Shown here one piece after another: positions 10,850 through 19,297 of a DNA stretch of 64,000 nucleotides. The notes beneath the pieces are model-generated. The model saw only the letters and a program-made list of their open reading frames with translations, ran no database searches and had not been told where the DNA came from. The stretch is taken from positions 1 to 64,000 of the forward strand of contig JALHNH010000021.1 in NCBI GenBank assembly GCA_022843625.1, in the 5' to 3' direction. The stretch is from Bryobacter sp. GTDB lineage: Bacteria > Acidobacteriota > Terriglobia > Bryobacterales > Bryobacteraceae. Position 1 is the first letter of the stretch. The number at the start of each line of letters is the position of its first letter. A program made the position numbers and the translations under genes.

Positions 10850-12780
10850 CTGCCGTAACTGGCGGCAATTCGCTTCTTGACGTCTTCACTGACCTTGATC
10901 TTCCCGTCGTTAGCCAGACGCTTGACCAGCGTCTCTTCGAAGATGTCGGCTCGCTCGGCCGCTTTACGGTTCTTCACCATGTTGACGATTTCAGATCGGC
11001 GCGCGGGCAAAAGGCTCATATCGGCTGCCTTCTTGTCCACAAGCTTGACGAAAAACCACTTACCGTCTATGGTCGAAGGCCCGGACAGCTGTCCCGGGGT
11101 CCGGCTGAATGCATCAATCACTGCCGATGCAGGCCCAATCCCATCGGCAAATCCCTGACGGTTGAATTCTTGTGTCTGCTTTACGGTGAGTCCCAGATCC
11201 TTGGCAATTGCAGCCAGGTCGCCGCCACTCTTCATCAAGTTGATCCCCTGCTGCTTGCGTGCCTCCACCATCTTGTTCCTTAAAGTGACCAGTTTGCCGC
11301 CCATGATGGTAGCCTTCGACTCTTCAAACGTCGATTGTCTGCTAGGCGTGATGCTATCCACCGAAAGCACGGCCAGACGCTCCGGACCTAGAGTGGTTAC
11401 TTCAGAAACTTCACCTTTCTTCAGTTGCTTTACCAGCGCAAAGAGTTCAGGCTTCGGCCCCAGGCCGGGAACAGGCGTCGCATCCGACGTATATTCAAAC
11501 TGCATCGGTGTAAGCCCGTACTGCTGAGCGATCGCAGGTACTTGTGTCGGAGCCTTGATCAGTTCGGCCCGAAGCTGATCGGCTGCCTTGCCCAATCCGT
11601 CGCTTTTCTTGGATTGCCGCAGATCCGCTTCAAGCGCCCCGCGAACTTCTTCGAACGACCTCATGCCGGCAGGCTTGCGCTCCTGCACATCGATCAAGTG
11701 GTAGCCAAATTCAGTTTTGATCGGGTTGCTTAATGTGTTAAGTGGCCCGGTAAAGGAGTACTCGTCAAAATTCTTGACAGTCTGGCCACGGGTGATAAAC
11801 CCAACAGAACCACCATTGGCCTTTGAACCCTTATCGTCGGAATACTTGTTCACCATATCCTCGAACTTTGCCCCAGCCTTGAGTTGCTTATAAACCGATT
11901 CGGCCAGCGTACGCATTTTCGCGTCCTCTGCTTCAGGCTTGTCTTTGGTGCCAAAGAGAATGTGTCGCACCTTAGATTGCTCGGGCGACCGGAAGTTGTC
12001 CAGGTTGTCGGAATAGAGCCGGCGCAGTTCTGCCTCAGTTACCTGCATCGAAGCCTGCACCGCGCTACCATCCAGCACATACAACTTCACTACGCGCGCT
12101 TCCGGAGTTCGGTAGTTGATCTTGTTCTTTTCATAATCGGCCAGTAATTCCGCTTCCGGAATCTGGATGTTTTGGCCTGTTTCGGCAGGGTCGATCACAA
12201 CATAATCGAGCTTGATCTTCTCTTCTGAATCCCTGAATGCGTCTTCCACTTCTTTAGGTGTTGCAACTGCACTCATGAGCATCAGGGTGCGCAAACGTTG
12301 CGTCTCGATGTCTTTCTTCATGCTGTCTTCAAACTGGGCAATCGTCAGACCCGTCTGCTTCAGCATCATTTCGTACATCTGACGGCCAACAAATTTGCCA
12401 TCCTGCCACAATGCCGGAACATCCTTTTGGATCTTCGTCGCAACATCTTTATCCGATGCAATCAGGCCCGTTTCGTTTGCGAAGCAAGCCACGCCCTTGA
12501 CTGCCACATATTGATCTACAAACTGAGGAATAAAAATAGCTGCACTTTCGGGTGGAAGACTCTGTCGGTTCAACATCTGCTGTACCTTCAGCCGTACTTC
12601 CTTCGCAGAAACCGGCTGGCCGCATACCTGCGCTACCGTGTCGTCGCCAGGCCCCGCACCAAAACCGCTTGAACCAAAACCTGGAATCAGGGTTACAACC
12701 ATCGACAAAGCAACGAGGCCCAAAAGGACTCCAAGAACAATACGCAGGTTGGTATCCTTGCGCCGGAACAAATCAAACAT
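10846..12780 (-). CDS. PpiD/SurA-like peptidyl-prolyl isomerase foldase
   Basis: About 644 residues, anchored in the inner membrane by an N-terminal helix (NLRIVLGVLLGLVALSMVVTLI) with the rest in the periplasm. A SurA-N-like helical region is followed by a parvulin domain (QSKVRHILFG... FEDMVNKYSDD... GGSVGFITRGQ... TEFGYHLIDV) and a second, more divergent C-terminal region. This layout fits PpiD, which helps newly translocated outer-membrane proteins fold. AGGAG five bases before the ATG at 12780 fixes the start. Its end overlaps the convergent MlaF-like gene by four bases. Confidence 0.92.
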   Translation of the reverse strand: MFDLFRRKDTNLRIVLGVLLGLVALSMVVTLIPGFGSSGFGAGPGDDTVAQVCGQPVSAKEVRLKVQQMLNRQSLPPESAAIFIPQFVDQYVAVKGVACFANETGLIASDKDVATKIQKDVPALWQDGKFVGRQMYEMMLKQTGLTIAQFEDSMKKDIETQRLRTLMLMSAVATPKEVEDAFRDSEEKIKLDYVVIDPAETGQNIQIPEAELLADYEKNKINYRTPEARVVKLYVLDGSAVQASMQVTEAELRRLYSDNLDNFRSPEQSKVRHILFGTKDKPEAEDAKMRTLAESVYKQLKAGAKFEDMVNKYSDDKGSKANGGSVGFITRGQTVKNFDEYSFTGPLNTLSNPIKTEFGYHLIDVQERKPAGMRSFEEVRGALEADLRQSKKSDGLGKAADQLRAELIKAPTQVPAIAQQYGLTPMQFEYTSDATPVPGLGPKPELFALVKQLKKGEVSEVTTLGPERLAVLSVDSITPSRQSTFEESKATIMGGKLVTLRNKMVEARKQQGINLMKSGGDLAAIAKDLGLTVKQTQEFNRQGFADGIGPASAVIDAFSRTPGQLSGPSTIDGKWFFVKLVDKKAADMSLLPARRSEIVNMVKNRKAAERADIFEETLVKRLANDGKIKVSEDVKKRIAASYGS

Positions 12781-12887
12781 GCAAACTCCTGAACAATTGT
12801 GGTGTGGCGGGGGGTGCCGCTGCTTGCCTGTCAAAGGCAAACGCTTCTAAATTATAGCGAATTGCGAGTACTGACATCCAACATGGT

Positions 12888-13592
12888 GTGCACTTCTACG
12901 GAATCGACCTTGGATGGACCGGTAAACCGAGCGGATTCGCCTCTCTCCTCTGGGACGGCAAGCGTCTCAACCTCACCCAACTTGCCCGCCTCGACTCCCA
13001 CGACGAAGTCCTCAATGCAGTTACAGGTCACAATTCCGCCTGGATCGGCCTCGACGCTCCCGTCATCATCAACAACCCCTCCGGCATGCGTCAGGCTGAC
13101 CGCGCCGCCCACGAACTCTTCTCCCGCGAGCGTGCGGGCTGCTATCCGATCAATCTCTCTATGCCCTTCGTCCCAAAGGTGCTTGCCTTCGTCGAAACCC
13201 TCACTCAAAGAGGCTACTCCACCGCTCCACCCACCAACCGCCAGTCCCAAACCAGGCATCTCTTTGAAGTCTACCCACACGCTGCCGCCATTCGCCTCTT
13301 CAACCTCCCGCAAATTCTCCCCTACAAAAAAGGCAAGCTCGCCATCCGCAAAATCGCCCTCGCCCAATTCCGCGATCTCCTGGCCCACGGTCTTTCCCAT
13401 CATCACCCCTCCCTTAAACCGCAAGACCTTCCGCCCATCGGCGATACCCTCGTGCAACTGAAATCCTGCGAAGACCAGCTCGATGCCGTCCTCTGCGCTT
13501 ACGTTGCCGCCCACTTCTGGTACTGGGGCCTAACGAGAAACAATCTGCTCGGCCATCCCCCCGATGGCTTCATCGTCAATCCAAGCTTTTAA
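12888..13592 (+). CDS. DUF429 family protein
   Basis: A 234-residue cytoplasmic protein starting at GTG (MHFYGIDLGWTGKPSGFA). The GIDLGWTG opening and the GLDAPVII motif are characteristic of DUF429, an RNase H-like (actin/Holliday-resolvase-like) fold predicted to be a nuclease. The C-terminal SCEDQLDAVLCAYVAAHFW carries the conserved D-x-x-DA pattern. The biochemical role is unknown. It starts a run of plus-strand genes: pdxH follows after 15 bases. Confidence 0.85.
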   Translation: MHFYGIDLGWTGKPSGFASLLWDGKRLNLTQLARLDSHDEVLNAVTGHNSAWIGLDAPVIINNPSGMRQADRAAHELFSRERAGCYPINLSMPFVPKVLAFVETLTQRGYSTAPPTNRQSQTRHLFEVYPHAAAIRLFNLPQILPYKKGKLAIRKIALAQFRDLLAHGLSHHHPSLKPQDLPPIGDTLVQLKSCEDQLDAVLCAYVAAHFWYWGLTRNNLLGHPPDGFIVNPSF

Positions 13593-13607
13593 ACTAAAGG
13601 AAACTCC

Positions 13608-14255
13608 GTGTCCACCAACCCCTTTGCCGAACTCCGCGAGAACTACCAGATGAATGGCCTTCTCGAAGCCGAGGCCCTCCCCAACCCAATCTCCCAGTTT
13701 CACCGCTGGTTTGATGACTGCCTCTCTACGAAACTCCTCGAAGCCAACGCAATGTCGCTAGCCACTGTCGCACCCACCGGTCAGCCTACCGTCCGCATGG
13801 TACTGCTCAAGGCGCTTGACGATCGAGGCTTTTCCTTCTTCACAAATTATGAAAGCCAGAAGGCCGGCGATCTCAACACCAATCCCAAAGCCGCTATTTG
13901 CTTCCACTGGAAAGAACTCGAGCGCCAGGTCCGGGCCTCTGGCACAGTCGAAAAGCTCAGCCGCGAAGAAAGTGAAATCTACTTCCGTGAGCGCCCCCGC
14001 ATCTCGCAAATCGGTGCCTGGGCCAGCAACCAGTCCAGACCTATCGAAGGCCGCGAAACGCTGGAGGCCGCCAGACGTCTCTATGAACAGAGGTTCGAAG
14101 GCCAGCAAGTTCCCATGCCTGATTTCTGGGGCGGCTACCTTCTGCGTCCGGTAGAAATTGAATTCTGGCAGGGCCGTCCCGGCCGGCTTCACGACCGTCT
14201 GCACTATCATCTACAAAGCGATCAAACATGGCGTATCTCCCGCTTATCACCCTAG
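13608..14255 (+). CDS. pdxH: Pyridoxamine 5'-phosphate oxidase
   Basis: PdxH uses FMN and oxygen to convert pyridoxine or pyridoxamine 5'-phosphate to the active cofactor PLP. The 215-residue product has the expected FMN-binding region (PTVRMVLLKALDDRGFSFFTNYESQK), the SNQSRPI segment and the C-terminal EFWQGRPGRLHDR signature. It begins at GTG (GTGTCCACC) preceded by AAAGGAAACTCC. The next gene, lolA, starts inside it with a 28-base overlap. Confidence 0.96.
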   Translation: MSTNPFAELRENYQMNGLLEAEALPNPISQFHRWFDDCLSTKLLEANAMSLATVAPTGQPTVRMVLLKALDDRGFSFFTNYESQKAGDLNTNPKAAICFHWKELERQVRASGTVEKLSREESEIYFRERPRISQIGAWASNQSRPIEGRETLEAARRLYEQRFEGQQVPMPDFWGGYLLRPVEIEFWQGRPGRLHDRLHYHLQSDQTWRISRLSP

Positions 14256-14860
14256 TTCTTCTCTCCGCCCAGGCGCAGGACAACCTCACCACCGTTCTCA
14301 AGCGAGTGGAAGTCCGTTACAACACAACCAAAACTCTCAAGAGCGAATTTGAGCAAACCATGGCCGTGGCCCAGGGCCGCCGCGTCACCGAGCGGGGCAC
14401 GCTCTACCTCCGCAAACCCGGCCAGATGCGCTGGGAATATTCGCAACCCACTGGCAAGCTCTTCCTCAGCGACGGCAAAACGATCCACTACGTCACCCCC
14501 TCGGCCAAACGAGTCGAAGTCAGCCCCATGAAAGCCTCCGACGACCTCCGCGCCCCCCTCGCATTTCTTCTGGGCAAGCTCGACTTCGCCAAAGACTTCA
14601 GCCGTTTCGAGCATTCCCAGTCCGGCGCCCAATGGAAAGTCAAAGCATTCCCCAAAAGCGCCAAGTCTCCCTATGAATATGTCGAGTTCTTCGCCGAACT
14701 GGATGGCCGTCTTAGCCTGGTTACGGTAACAGGAAGAGACGGCTCCAGCATGTCCTACGCCTTCCGCTCCGAGCAGCGAAACTTGCCACTAGCCAACGAA
14801 CTCTTTCAGTTCAAGGCCCCAGAAGGCTACGACCTCGTCACCCTCCGCAGCGAACCCTGA
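14228..14860 (+). CDS. lolA: Outer-membrane lipoprotein carrier protein LolA
   Basis: A periplasmic chaperone that carries lipoproteins from the LolCDE complex to the outer membrane. The 210-residue product has a short signal peptide (MAYLPLITLVLLSAQAQ), then the LolA beta-barrel half-shell: FEQTM, GTLYLRKPGQMRWEYSQPTGKLFLSDGKTIHYV and a C-terminal LFQFKAPEGYDLV. It overlaps pdxH by 28 bases. No LolB or recognisable LolC gene is adjacent, although LolD/MacB-like ABC genes occur elsewhere in the window. Confidence 0.93.
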   Translation: MAYLPLITLVLLSAQAQDNLTTVLKRVEVRYNTTKTLKSEFEQTMAVAQGRRVTERGTLYLRKPGQMRWEYSQPTGKLFLSDGKTIHYVTPSAKRVEVSPMKASDDLRAPLAFLLGKLDFAKDFSRFEHSQSGAQWKVKAFPKSAKSPYEYVEFFAELDGRLSLVTVTGRDGSSMSYAFRSEQRNLPLANELFQFKAPEGYDLVTLRSEP

Positions 14861-14883
14861 CGCTGCCGCATAAAGAGCTAAGT

Positions 14884-15192
14884 ATGAGTAAAAAGAAGAA
14901 ACTACTCGATCCCATTCATCCAAGCCAAATTCCCGTCGAGGATTTCATGAAATCGCACGTGATCAGCATCAACAAGCTCGCAAGAGATCTGCAAGTCCCC
15001 CGGAATCGCATACACGCAATTGTTCACGGCATCCGCTCGATCACTGCCGATACCGCCCTTCGGTTGTGTGCCTATTTTGGTGTCTCCCCCGAGACCTGGC
15101 TGAATCTCCAATCCGAATTCGATCTCCGTCTCGCATTCCGCGGGATCGGCGGTGACATTAAGCGAACCGTTCACAAACTCGAAGCTGCGTAG
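14884..15192 (+). CDS. HigA-family antitoxin / XRE regulator without a visible toxin
   Basis: A 102-residue DNA-binding protein. The N-terminus (DPIHPSQIPVEDFMKSHVISINKLARDLQVPRNRIHAIVHG) and the helix-turn-helix followed by ITADTALRLCAYFGVSPETWLNLQSEFDL are characteristic of HigA addiction-module antitoxins. HigB normally lies directly upstream, but here lolA ends 23 bases before and no RelE-like reading frame is present. It is therefore either a solitary antitoxin or a domesticated repressor. Its last 22 bases overlap the convergent membrane-protein gene. Confidence 0.88.
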   Translation: MSKKKKLLDPIHPSQIPVEDFMKSHVISINKLARDLQVPRNRIHAIVHGIRSITADTALRLCAYFGVSPETWLNLQSEFDLRLAFRGIGGDIKRTVHKLEAA

Positions 15193-16007
15193 TTCCTGCA
15201 CAGCAACCCAAGCCCCATCCACGACCCCACAATCGAACTCACCCCCATCCCCATCAGCGGTACCGGGAATGCCCCAGCCATCGGGGCAAGCGTCACCACC
15301 GCAAGGTAACCAAAGAGCCCAACCGCGCCTGCTCTTACCGCTAAATCCTTCGACCGCACCAGCGCAAGTGGCGCCCCGGCCGCAGCCGCAAGCAAGCCCA
15401 CTCCAGCCAGCCCGAGCACCGGCGTTATCCCAAACGCCAAGCCCACGATTCCTTCCACATCTGCAACCGGCAACAGCGGATCCGGCCGCCCCAAGGCTAT
15501 CGCTGCGCCAACAACAGGCAGCATCGCGATCAGCAAACGCTCGGTCCACGACAACTCCAGCACAATCACCATCAATCCCACCGCCACCGCCAGTCCAGCC
15601 GCTTGTGAAGCATCCGGCTGCATTGCTAGAAGCAGGCTTAGCACTGGCACAATCCCCCAACTCGCCCGCCAGCGTAAAACCAGAACCGGCAGTGCCACCA
15701 ACGCCAGAGGCAGCGTCAGTTGAGCCGAATTGAATCGCAGCGGCCCAAGCGATATCCAGCGATGCACTCCCTCGATGTCTGCAGAGAACAGGCTCCCCAG
15801 CAAACACACCAATGCAGGCAACACAAAAAACATAGCCGGCCAACTCTTCGGCAACCGGGCCAGCCCTGCGGCCAGCAGCGCTCCAATTACCCACGCCGCA
15901 CAATGCCGGATCGCCTTCCCGCCCGTCGCCTGCGCAGCGGTAATGCCAATAATAACTGCCCCCAAAGAGCCCACAAAAAAGATACTGAAACCACTCATGG
16001 AATACAT
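15171..16007 (-). CDS. Polytopic membrane protein with a SEDS (FtsW/RodA)-like motif
   Basis: About 278 residues, almost entirely hydrophobic, with eight or so membrane helices. Near residues 80-97 it reads GVHRWISLGPLRFNSAQL, which resembles the GARRWI..G..FQPSEL motif of SEDS glycan polymerases FtsW/RodA. The protein is roughly 100 residues shorter than those enzymes, and I do not see their periplasmic catalytic Asp loop clearly. It may be a divergent, non-catalytic relative; an unrelated membrane protein is possible. The start at 16007 (or 15998) is uncertain. It is divergent from the glutamine amidotransferase-like gene with 45 bases between starts. Confidence 0.6.
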   Translation of the reverse strand: MYSMSGFSIFFVGSLGAVIIGITAAQATGGKAIRHCAAWVIGALLAAGLARLPKSWPAMFFVLPALVCLLGSLFSADIEGVHRWISLGPLRFNSAQLTLPLALVALPVLVLRWRASWGIVPVLSLLLAMQPDASQAAGLAVAVGLMVIVLELSWTERLLIAMLPVVGAAIALGRPDPLLPVADVEGIVGLAFGITPVLGLAGVGLLAAAAGAPLALVRSKDLAVRAGAVGLFGYLAVVTLAPMAGAFPVPLMGMGVSSIVGSWMGLGLLCRNYAASSL

Positions 16008-16052
16008 GGAAGCATGGATCCAGCACGATCGTTGGCTTGCTAACCTCAATCC

Positions 16053-16742
16053 ATGCAAGTTCGAATCGCTCTGGTAGGAGACTACGACTCCAGGGTCATC
16101 GCCCATCAGGCAATCCCACTCGCATTGCAACTGGCCGGCCAGTTGCAAATCAGCTTCGACTGGAAGCACACGTCTAATCTCGGCCCCCTCGACGGCTACC
16201 ACGGCGTCTGGTGCGTCCCGGCCTCGCCCTACGAAAACGAAGCTGCCGCCATTGAGGCGATCCGCTGGGCGCGAGAAACCAAAGTCCCCTTCCTCGGCAC
16301 CTGCGGCGGCTTCCAGCACGCAGTCCTTGAATTCGCCCGCAACGTGCTCGGCCTCGCCTCCGCAGACCATGCAGAAACGGCGAAAAGTGAAGACTGCTTG
16401 GTAATCTCACGTCTTTCCTGCTCTCTCGTGGAGGTAGAAGAGCCAGTAGTTGCCGTGCCCGGCTCCCGCCTCGCCGCCCTCTACGGCCCAGGCGAAAACT
16501 ACTTTGGTTACCACTGCAATTTTGGTTTTAACCCAAGCTTTGAAACAGCCTTCGAAGCTGCCGGCTTGCACGTCGTGGCGAGAGGTAACAACGGTGAAGC
16601 GCGAGCGATGGAATTAGCCGCCCACCCCTTCTTCATCGGCACTCTCTTTCAGCCGGAACGCCTTGCTCTGCAGGAGAAAAACTCACCACTTGTTGACGCT
16701 TTCGTCCAAGCCGTCACAGTCTTCCGCGATTCCAAGATCTGA
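16053..16742 (+). CDS. Stand-alone CTP-synthase-C-terminus-like glutamine amidotransferase
   Basis: A 229-residue class I glutamine amidotransferase-like protein, resembling the glutaminase domain of PyrG but without the synthetase part. The nucleophile elbow is intact (FLGTCGGFQHAVLEFARNVLG). The segment that normally reads FHPE, supplying the catalytic His and Glu, reads LFQPERLAL, so His is replaced by Gln. A stand-alone family related to the CTP synthase C-terminus is known; its substrate is not. Glutaminase activity should not be assumed. An alternative is a glutamine-sensing or differently reactive cysteine enzyme. Confidence 0.82.
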   Translation: MQVRIALVGDYDSRVIAHQAIPLALQLAGQLQISFDWKHTSNLGPLDGYHGVWCVPASPYENEAAAIEAIRWARETKVPFLGTCGGFQHAVLEFARNVLGLASADHAETAKSEDCLVISRLSCSLVEVEEPVVAVPGSRLAALYGPGENYFGYHCNFGFNPSFETAFEAAGLHVVARGNNGEARAMELAAHPFFIGTLFQPERLALQEKNSPLVDAFVQAVTVFRDSKI

Positions 16743-16852
16743 CAGCAAACCAAGGCTTGAAACAAGCAGGCTAACCTGGGCTCAAAAAAATATTGCATTC
16801 CGCAGAACCTTTTGCACGCCTGCTGGCTCCTTATCGTTGAAGGAGCTTGATC

Positions 16853-17065
16853 ATGAAACTATTTGCAGCAAATGTAGGCAGCACAGACCGTGTTCTGCGT
16901 ATCGCCGTCGGCCTCGGTGCCTTATGCTTAACTCAGTGGGGACCCGCCACCCCATGGGGTTACCTTGGACTCGTACCAATCATCACCGGTTTGGCCGGCG
17001 CCTGTCCTCTCTACAGCCTCTTAGGATTTTCAACTTGTCCCCTGAAGAACGCTCCGACGCACTAA
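16853..17065 (+). CDS. DUF2892 (YgaP-like) small inner-membrane protein
   Basis: A 70-residue protein with the family pattern: ANVGSTDRVLRIAVGLGA, a hydrophobic hairpin, then TGLAGACPLYSLLGFSTC. DUF2892 modules often accompany rhodanese or sulfur-handling proteins, and the paired C-terminal cysteines are conserved. AGGAG at 16841-16845, seven bases before the ATG, fixes the start. Its 3' end overlaps by 31 bases the TTG start of the ECF sigma factor that follows, so the two are probably translationally coupled. Confidence 0.9.
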   Translation: MKLFAANVGSTDRVLRIAVGLGALCLTQWGPATPWGYLGLVPIITGLAGACPLYSLLGFSTCPLKNAPTH

Positions 17066-17781
17066 CCAGTCTTGCCGAAGCCCGTCCCGCACTTCTCCGT
17101 GTGGCGCGTTACCTCTCGCTCGATGCAAGCAAAGCCGAAGATCTCGTGCAGGCTACTCTGCTCAGCGGCATTGAACACATCGACAGCTGGCAAGGCCACG
17201 GGCCTATCCGGAACTGGCTCATCCGCATCCTCACGAATCAGCATCGACGCGGCTCACGCAATCGCGAGTCCACCGTGGACACTGAAACCTGGGAGCAATT
17301 GGCCTCCGATGCCGGCTGGGGCAGCGATGCCGGTGTTGATAGGAGTGAACAGATTGCTCAGGTGCAGCAAGCCATTCTGCACCTGTCGGAGCAGGATCGA
17401 GAACTTCTCCTACTGCGTGACGTCGAAGAGCTGGAAGGCAGCGAAGCTGCTGGAATCCTCGGCCTCACCCTCTCTGCCATGAAAAGCCGTCTCCACCGCG
17501 CACGCTTGCGCCTGTTGGCAGCTATTGAGAAAGGGCCAGCCATACCGCCTTTGTCCAATCTTCAGTGGACTGCAGAACCACCCACCACTCCAGTGCCCGC
17601 GATGACTTGCATGGAGGTCCTGCAGTGTCTTGCAGACTATCTCGACGCCACCCTGTCTCCACAGGCTGTCTCCGTTGTCGACGCCCACCTCAGCACCTGC
17701 AATCGCTGTCACCTCTTCAGCACCCGCTACGCTAGCCTTCTAGCTCAGCTCCCCCGGATTCCTGTCGGCCCAAAGTCCTGA
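17035..17781 (+). CDS. ECF RNA polymerase sigma factor with a fused C-terminal zinc-finger (anti-sigma-like) domain
   Basis: 248 residues from a TTG start with AGGA eight bases upstream (17023-17026). Region sigma2 spans residues about 15-75 (LLRVARYLSLDASKAEDLVQ) and sigma4 about 110-165 (LSEQDRELLLLRDVEELEGSEAAGILG). The last 60 residues (TCMEVLQCLADYLDATLS... AHLSTCNRC) form a zf-HC2-like zinc finger with the H-x3-C-x2-C core normally found in separate anti-sigma factors. This arrangement recalls metal-sensing CorE-type sigma factors. No separate anti-sigma gene is adjacent. The overlapping upstream DUF2892 gene with conserved cysteines hints at a redox, sulfur or metal signal; that part is inference. 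Confidence 0.88.
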   Translation: MSPEERSDALTSLAEARPALLRVARYLSLDASKAEDLVQATLLSGIEHIDSWQGHGPIRNWLIRILTNQHRRGSRNRESTVDTETWEQLASDAGWGSDAGVDRSEQIAQVQQAILHLSEQDRELLLLRDVEELEGSEAAGILGLTLSAMKSRLHRARLRLLAAIEKGPAIPPLSNLQWTAEPPTTPVPAMTCMEVLQCLADYLDATLSPQAVSVVDAHLSTCNRCHLFSTRYASLLAQLPRIPVGPKS

Positions 17782-17822
17782 TTCTCTGCCAACTCGGCTA
17801 AACTTTCAGAATCGACAATCCC

Positions 17823-18173
17823 ATGGTCAATACGAAAATCTTCAAAATGGCTTTCGTCAGTGTCTATCCTCACTACATCGCCAAGGTCGAAAAGAAAGGC
17901 CGTTCCAAAGAAGAGTTGCACACCATCATCCACTGGCTCACCGGCTACAACGAAAAAGCCCTCCAACAAATCTTGGTGAACAAAGTCGACTTCGAAACCT
18001 TCTTCGCCCAGGCCCCCCAAATGAACCCCAACGTCTCCAAAATCACCGGCGTGATCTGTGGCTACCGCGTCGAAGAAATCGAAGACAAGCTCATGCAACA
18101 GATCCGTTATCTCGACAAGCTTGTCGATGAATTGGCCAAGGGCAGGGCCATGGAGAAAATTCTGCGAGCCTGA
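17823..18173 (+). CDS. DUF2200 family protein
   Basis: A 116-residue soluble protein matching the DUF2200 pattern: [36 protein letters not shown], then [40 protein letters not shown]. The function is unknown. It stands alone between the sigma factor and a secreted esterase, with 41-base gaps on both sides. No clear ribosome binding site is seen. Confidence 0.9.
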   Translation: MVNTKIFKMAFVSVYPHYIAKVEKKGRSKEELHTIIHWLTGYNEKALQQILVNKVDFETFFAQAPQMNPNVSKITGVICGYRVEEIEDKLMQQIRYLDKLVDELAKGRAMEKILRA

Positions 18174-18214
18174 AGCAGAGCCTCCAACACTGATATCGTG
18201 ATCGAGGACAAAAC

Positions 18215-19273
18215 ATGCGTCAATCCATCCTCGCCTCCATCGCCGCAATCCCCTTACTGCTCGGTCAAGTCAAGACCGAAGTCCCTGAGCCCGAAGCTGG
18301 CGCCAAACCCGTCACAGCAGAGCGCATCAAAATTCATGGCTCAGCCCTCGAAGGAAATCTCGAAGGTGATGCGGTAGACCGCGATGTCCTTGTCTACCTG
18401 CCACAGAGCTACGCCAAAGACAAGAAGCGCCGCTATCCGGTCGTTTATGCCTTGCATGGCTATTCGATCGGCGCAGAGCAGTGGAGCAAAGAAATCCACG
18501 TCCCCCAAACGATCGAAGGCGCCTTCGCCAAAGGCGCAAAAGAAATGATCGTCGTCCTTCCAGACTCAAAGACCGTCCACAACGGTTCGATGTATTCAAG
18601 CTCGGTCACCACCGGCGACTTCGAGCGCTTCATCGCACACGACGTTGTCGCCCATATCGATGCCCACTACCGCACGATGCCACAGCGCGAAAGCCGTGGC
18701 CTCGTAGGCCATTCGATGGGCGGCTACGGTGCTACCAGAATCGGGATGAAGCATTCCGATGTCTTTGGCAGCTTGTACATCATGAGCCCTTGTTGCCTCG
18801 CACCCATGGCCGCCGGCAGGCCGGGGAATGCTGAAATGGCGAAGGCGATTGAAGAGGTCAAGACGCCGGCAGATTCCGCGAAGCTGCCCTTTGTTGCCCG
18901 GGCACAACTGGCGTCAGCGGCGGCATGGTCCCCAAATCCAAAGAATCCACCCCTCTTCCTCGATCTGCCCACCAAAGATGGCGTTCCACAGCCCGATGTA
19001 ATCGCCCGCTGGACCGCTAACGCCCCACTCATCTTCATCGATCAATACATCGGAAACCTGCGCCGCTACAAAGCGATCTCAATCGACGTAGGCGACAAAG
19101 ACGGCCTCAAGGCTGGCGCGGCGCAATTGCACGAAATCCTCGACAAGTATGGCCTCGCCAATTCTTTCGAAGTCTATTCAGGCACGCACACCAGTGCCGT
19201 CGCAGTCCGCTTTCAGAATTACGTCTTGCCCTTCTTCGCAAAGCACCTTTGCTTTGCACGCACCTGCCAGTAG
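18215..19273 (+). CDS. Secreted alpha/beta-hydrolase (esterase D / feruloyl-esterase-like)
   Basis: 352 residues with a signal peptide (MRQSILASIAAIPLLLGQ). The alpha/beta-hydrolase core shows RYPVVYALHGYSIGAEQW, the nucleophile elbow GLVGHSMGGYGATR with the catalytic Ser, and a C-terminal SGTHTSAVAVRFQNYVLPFF supplying the likely His. This fits the putative esterase family (PF00756) that includes feruloyl esterases and mycolyltransferases. Substrate is unknown. It is convergent with the exported aminotransferase-like gene. Confidence 0.9.
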   Translation: MRQSILASIAAIPLLLGQVKTEVPEPEAGAKPVTAERIKIHGSALEGNLEGDAVDRDVLVYLPQSYAKDKKRRYPVVYALHGYSIGAEQWSKEIHVPQTIEGAFAKGAKEMIVVLPDSKTVHNGSMYSSSVTTGDFERFIAHDVVAHIDAHYRTMPQRESRGLVGHSMGGYGATRIGMKHSDVFGSLYIMSPCCLAPMAAGRPGNAEMAKAIEEVKTPADSAKLPFVARAQLASAAAWSPNPKNPPLFLDLPTKDGVPQPDVIARWTANAPLIFIDQYIGNLRRYKAISIDVGDKDGLKAGAAQLHEILDKYGLANSFEVYSGTHTSAVAVRFQNYVLPFFAKHLCFARTCQ

Positions 19274-19297
19274 CTGCGCATAGGTCACGCTACGAAT

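Noticed and set aside
12852..13514. A 220-codon minus-strand frame opposite the DUF429 gene
   Set aside because: The Gly/Glu/Val-rich composition mirrors the codon pattern of the real gene; the plus-strand product has recognisable DUF429 motifs.
14902..16026. Long minus-strand frame overlapping higA and the SEDS-like gene
   Set aside because: It is very Cys/Gly/Trp/Ala-rich with no domain match and shares the strand but not the frame with the clearly hydrophobic membrane protein.
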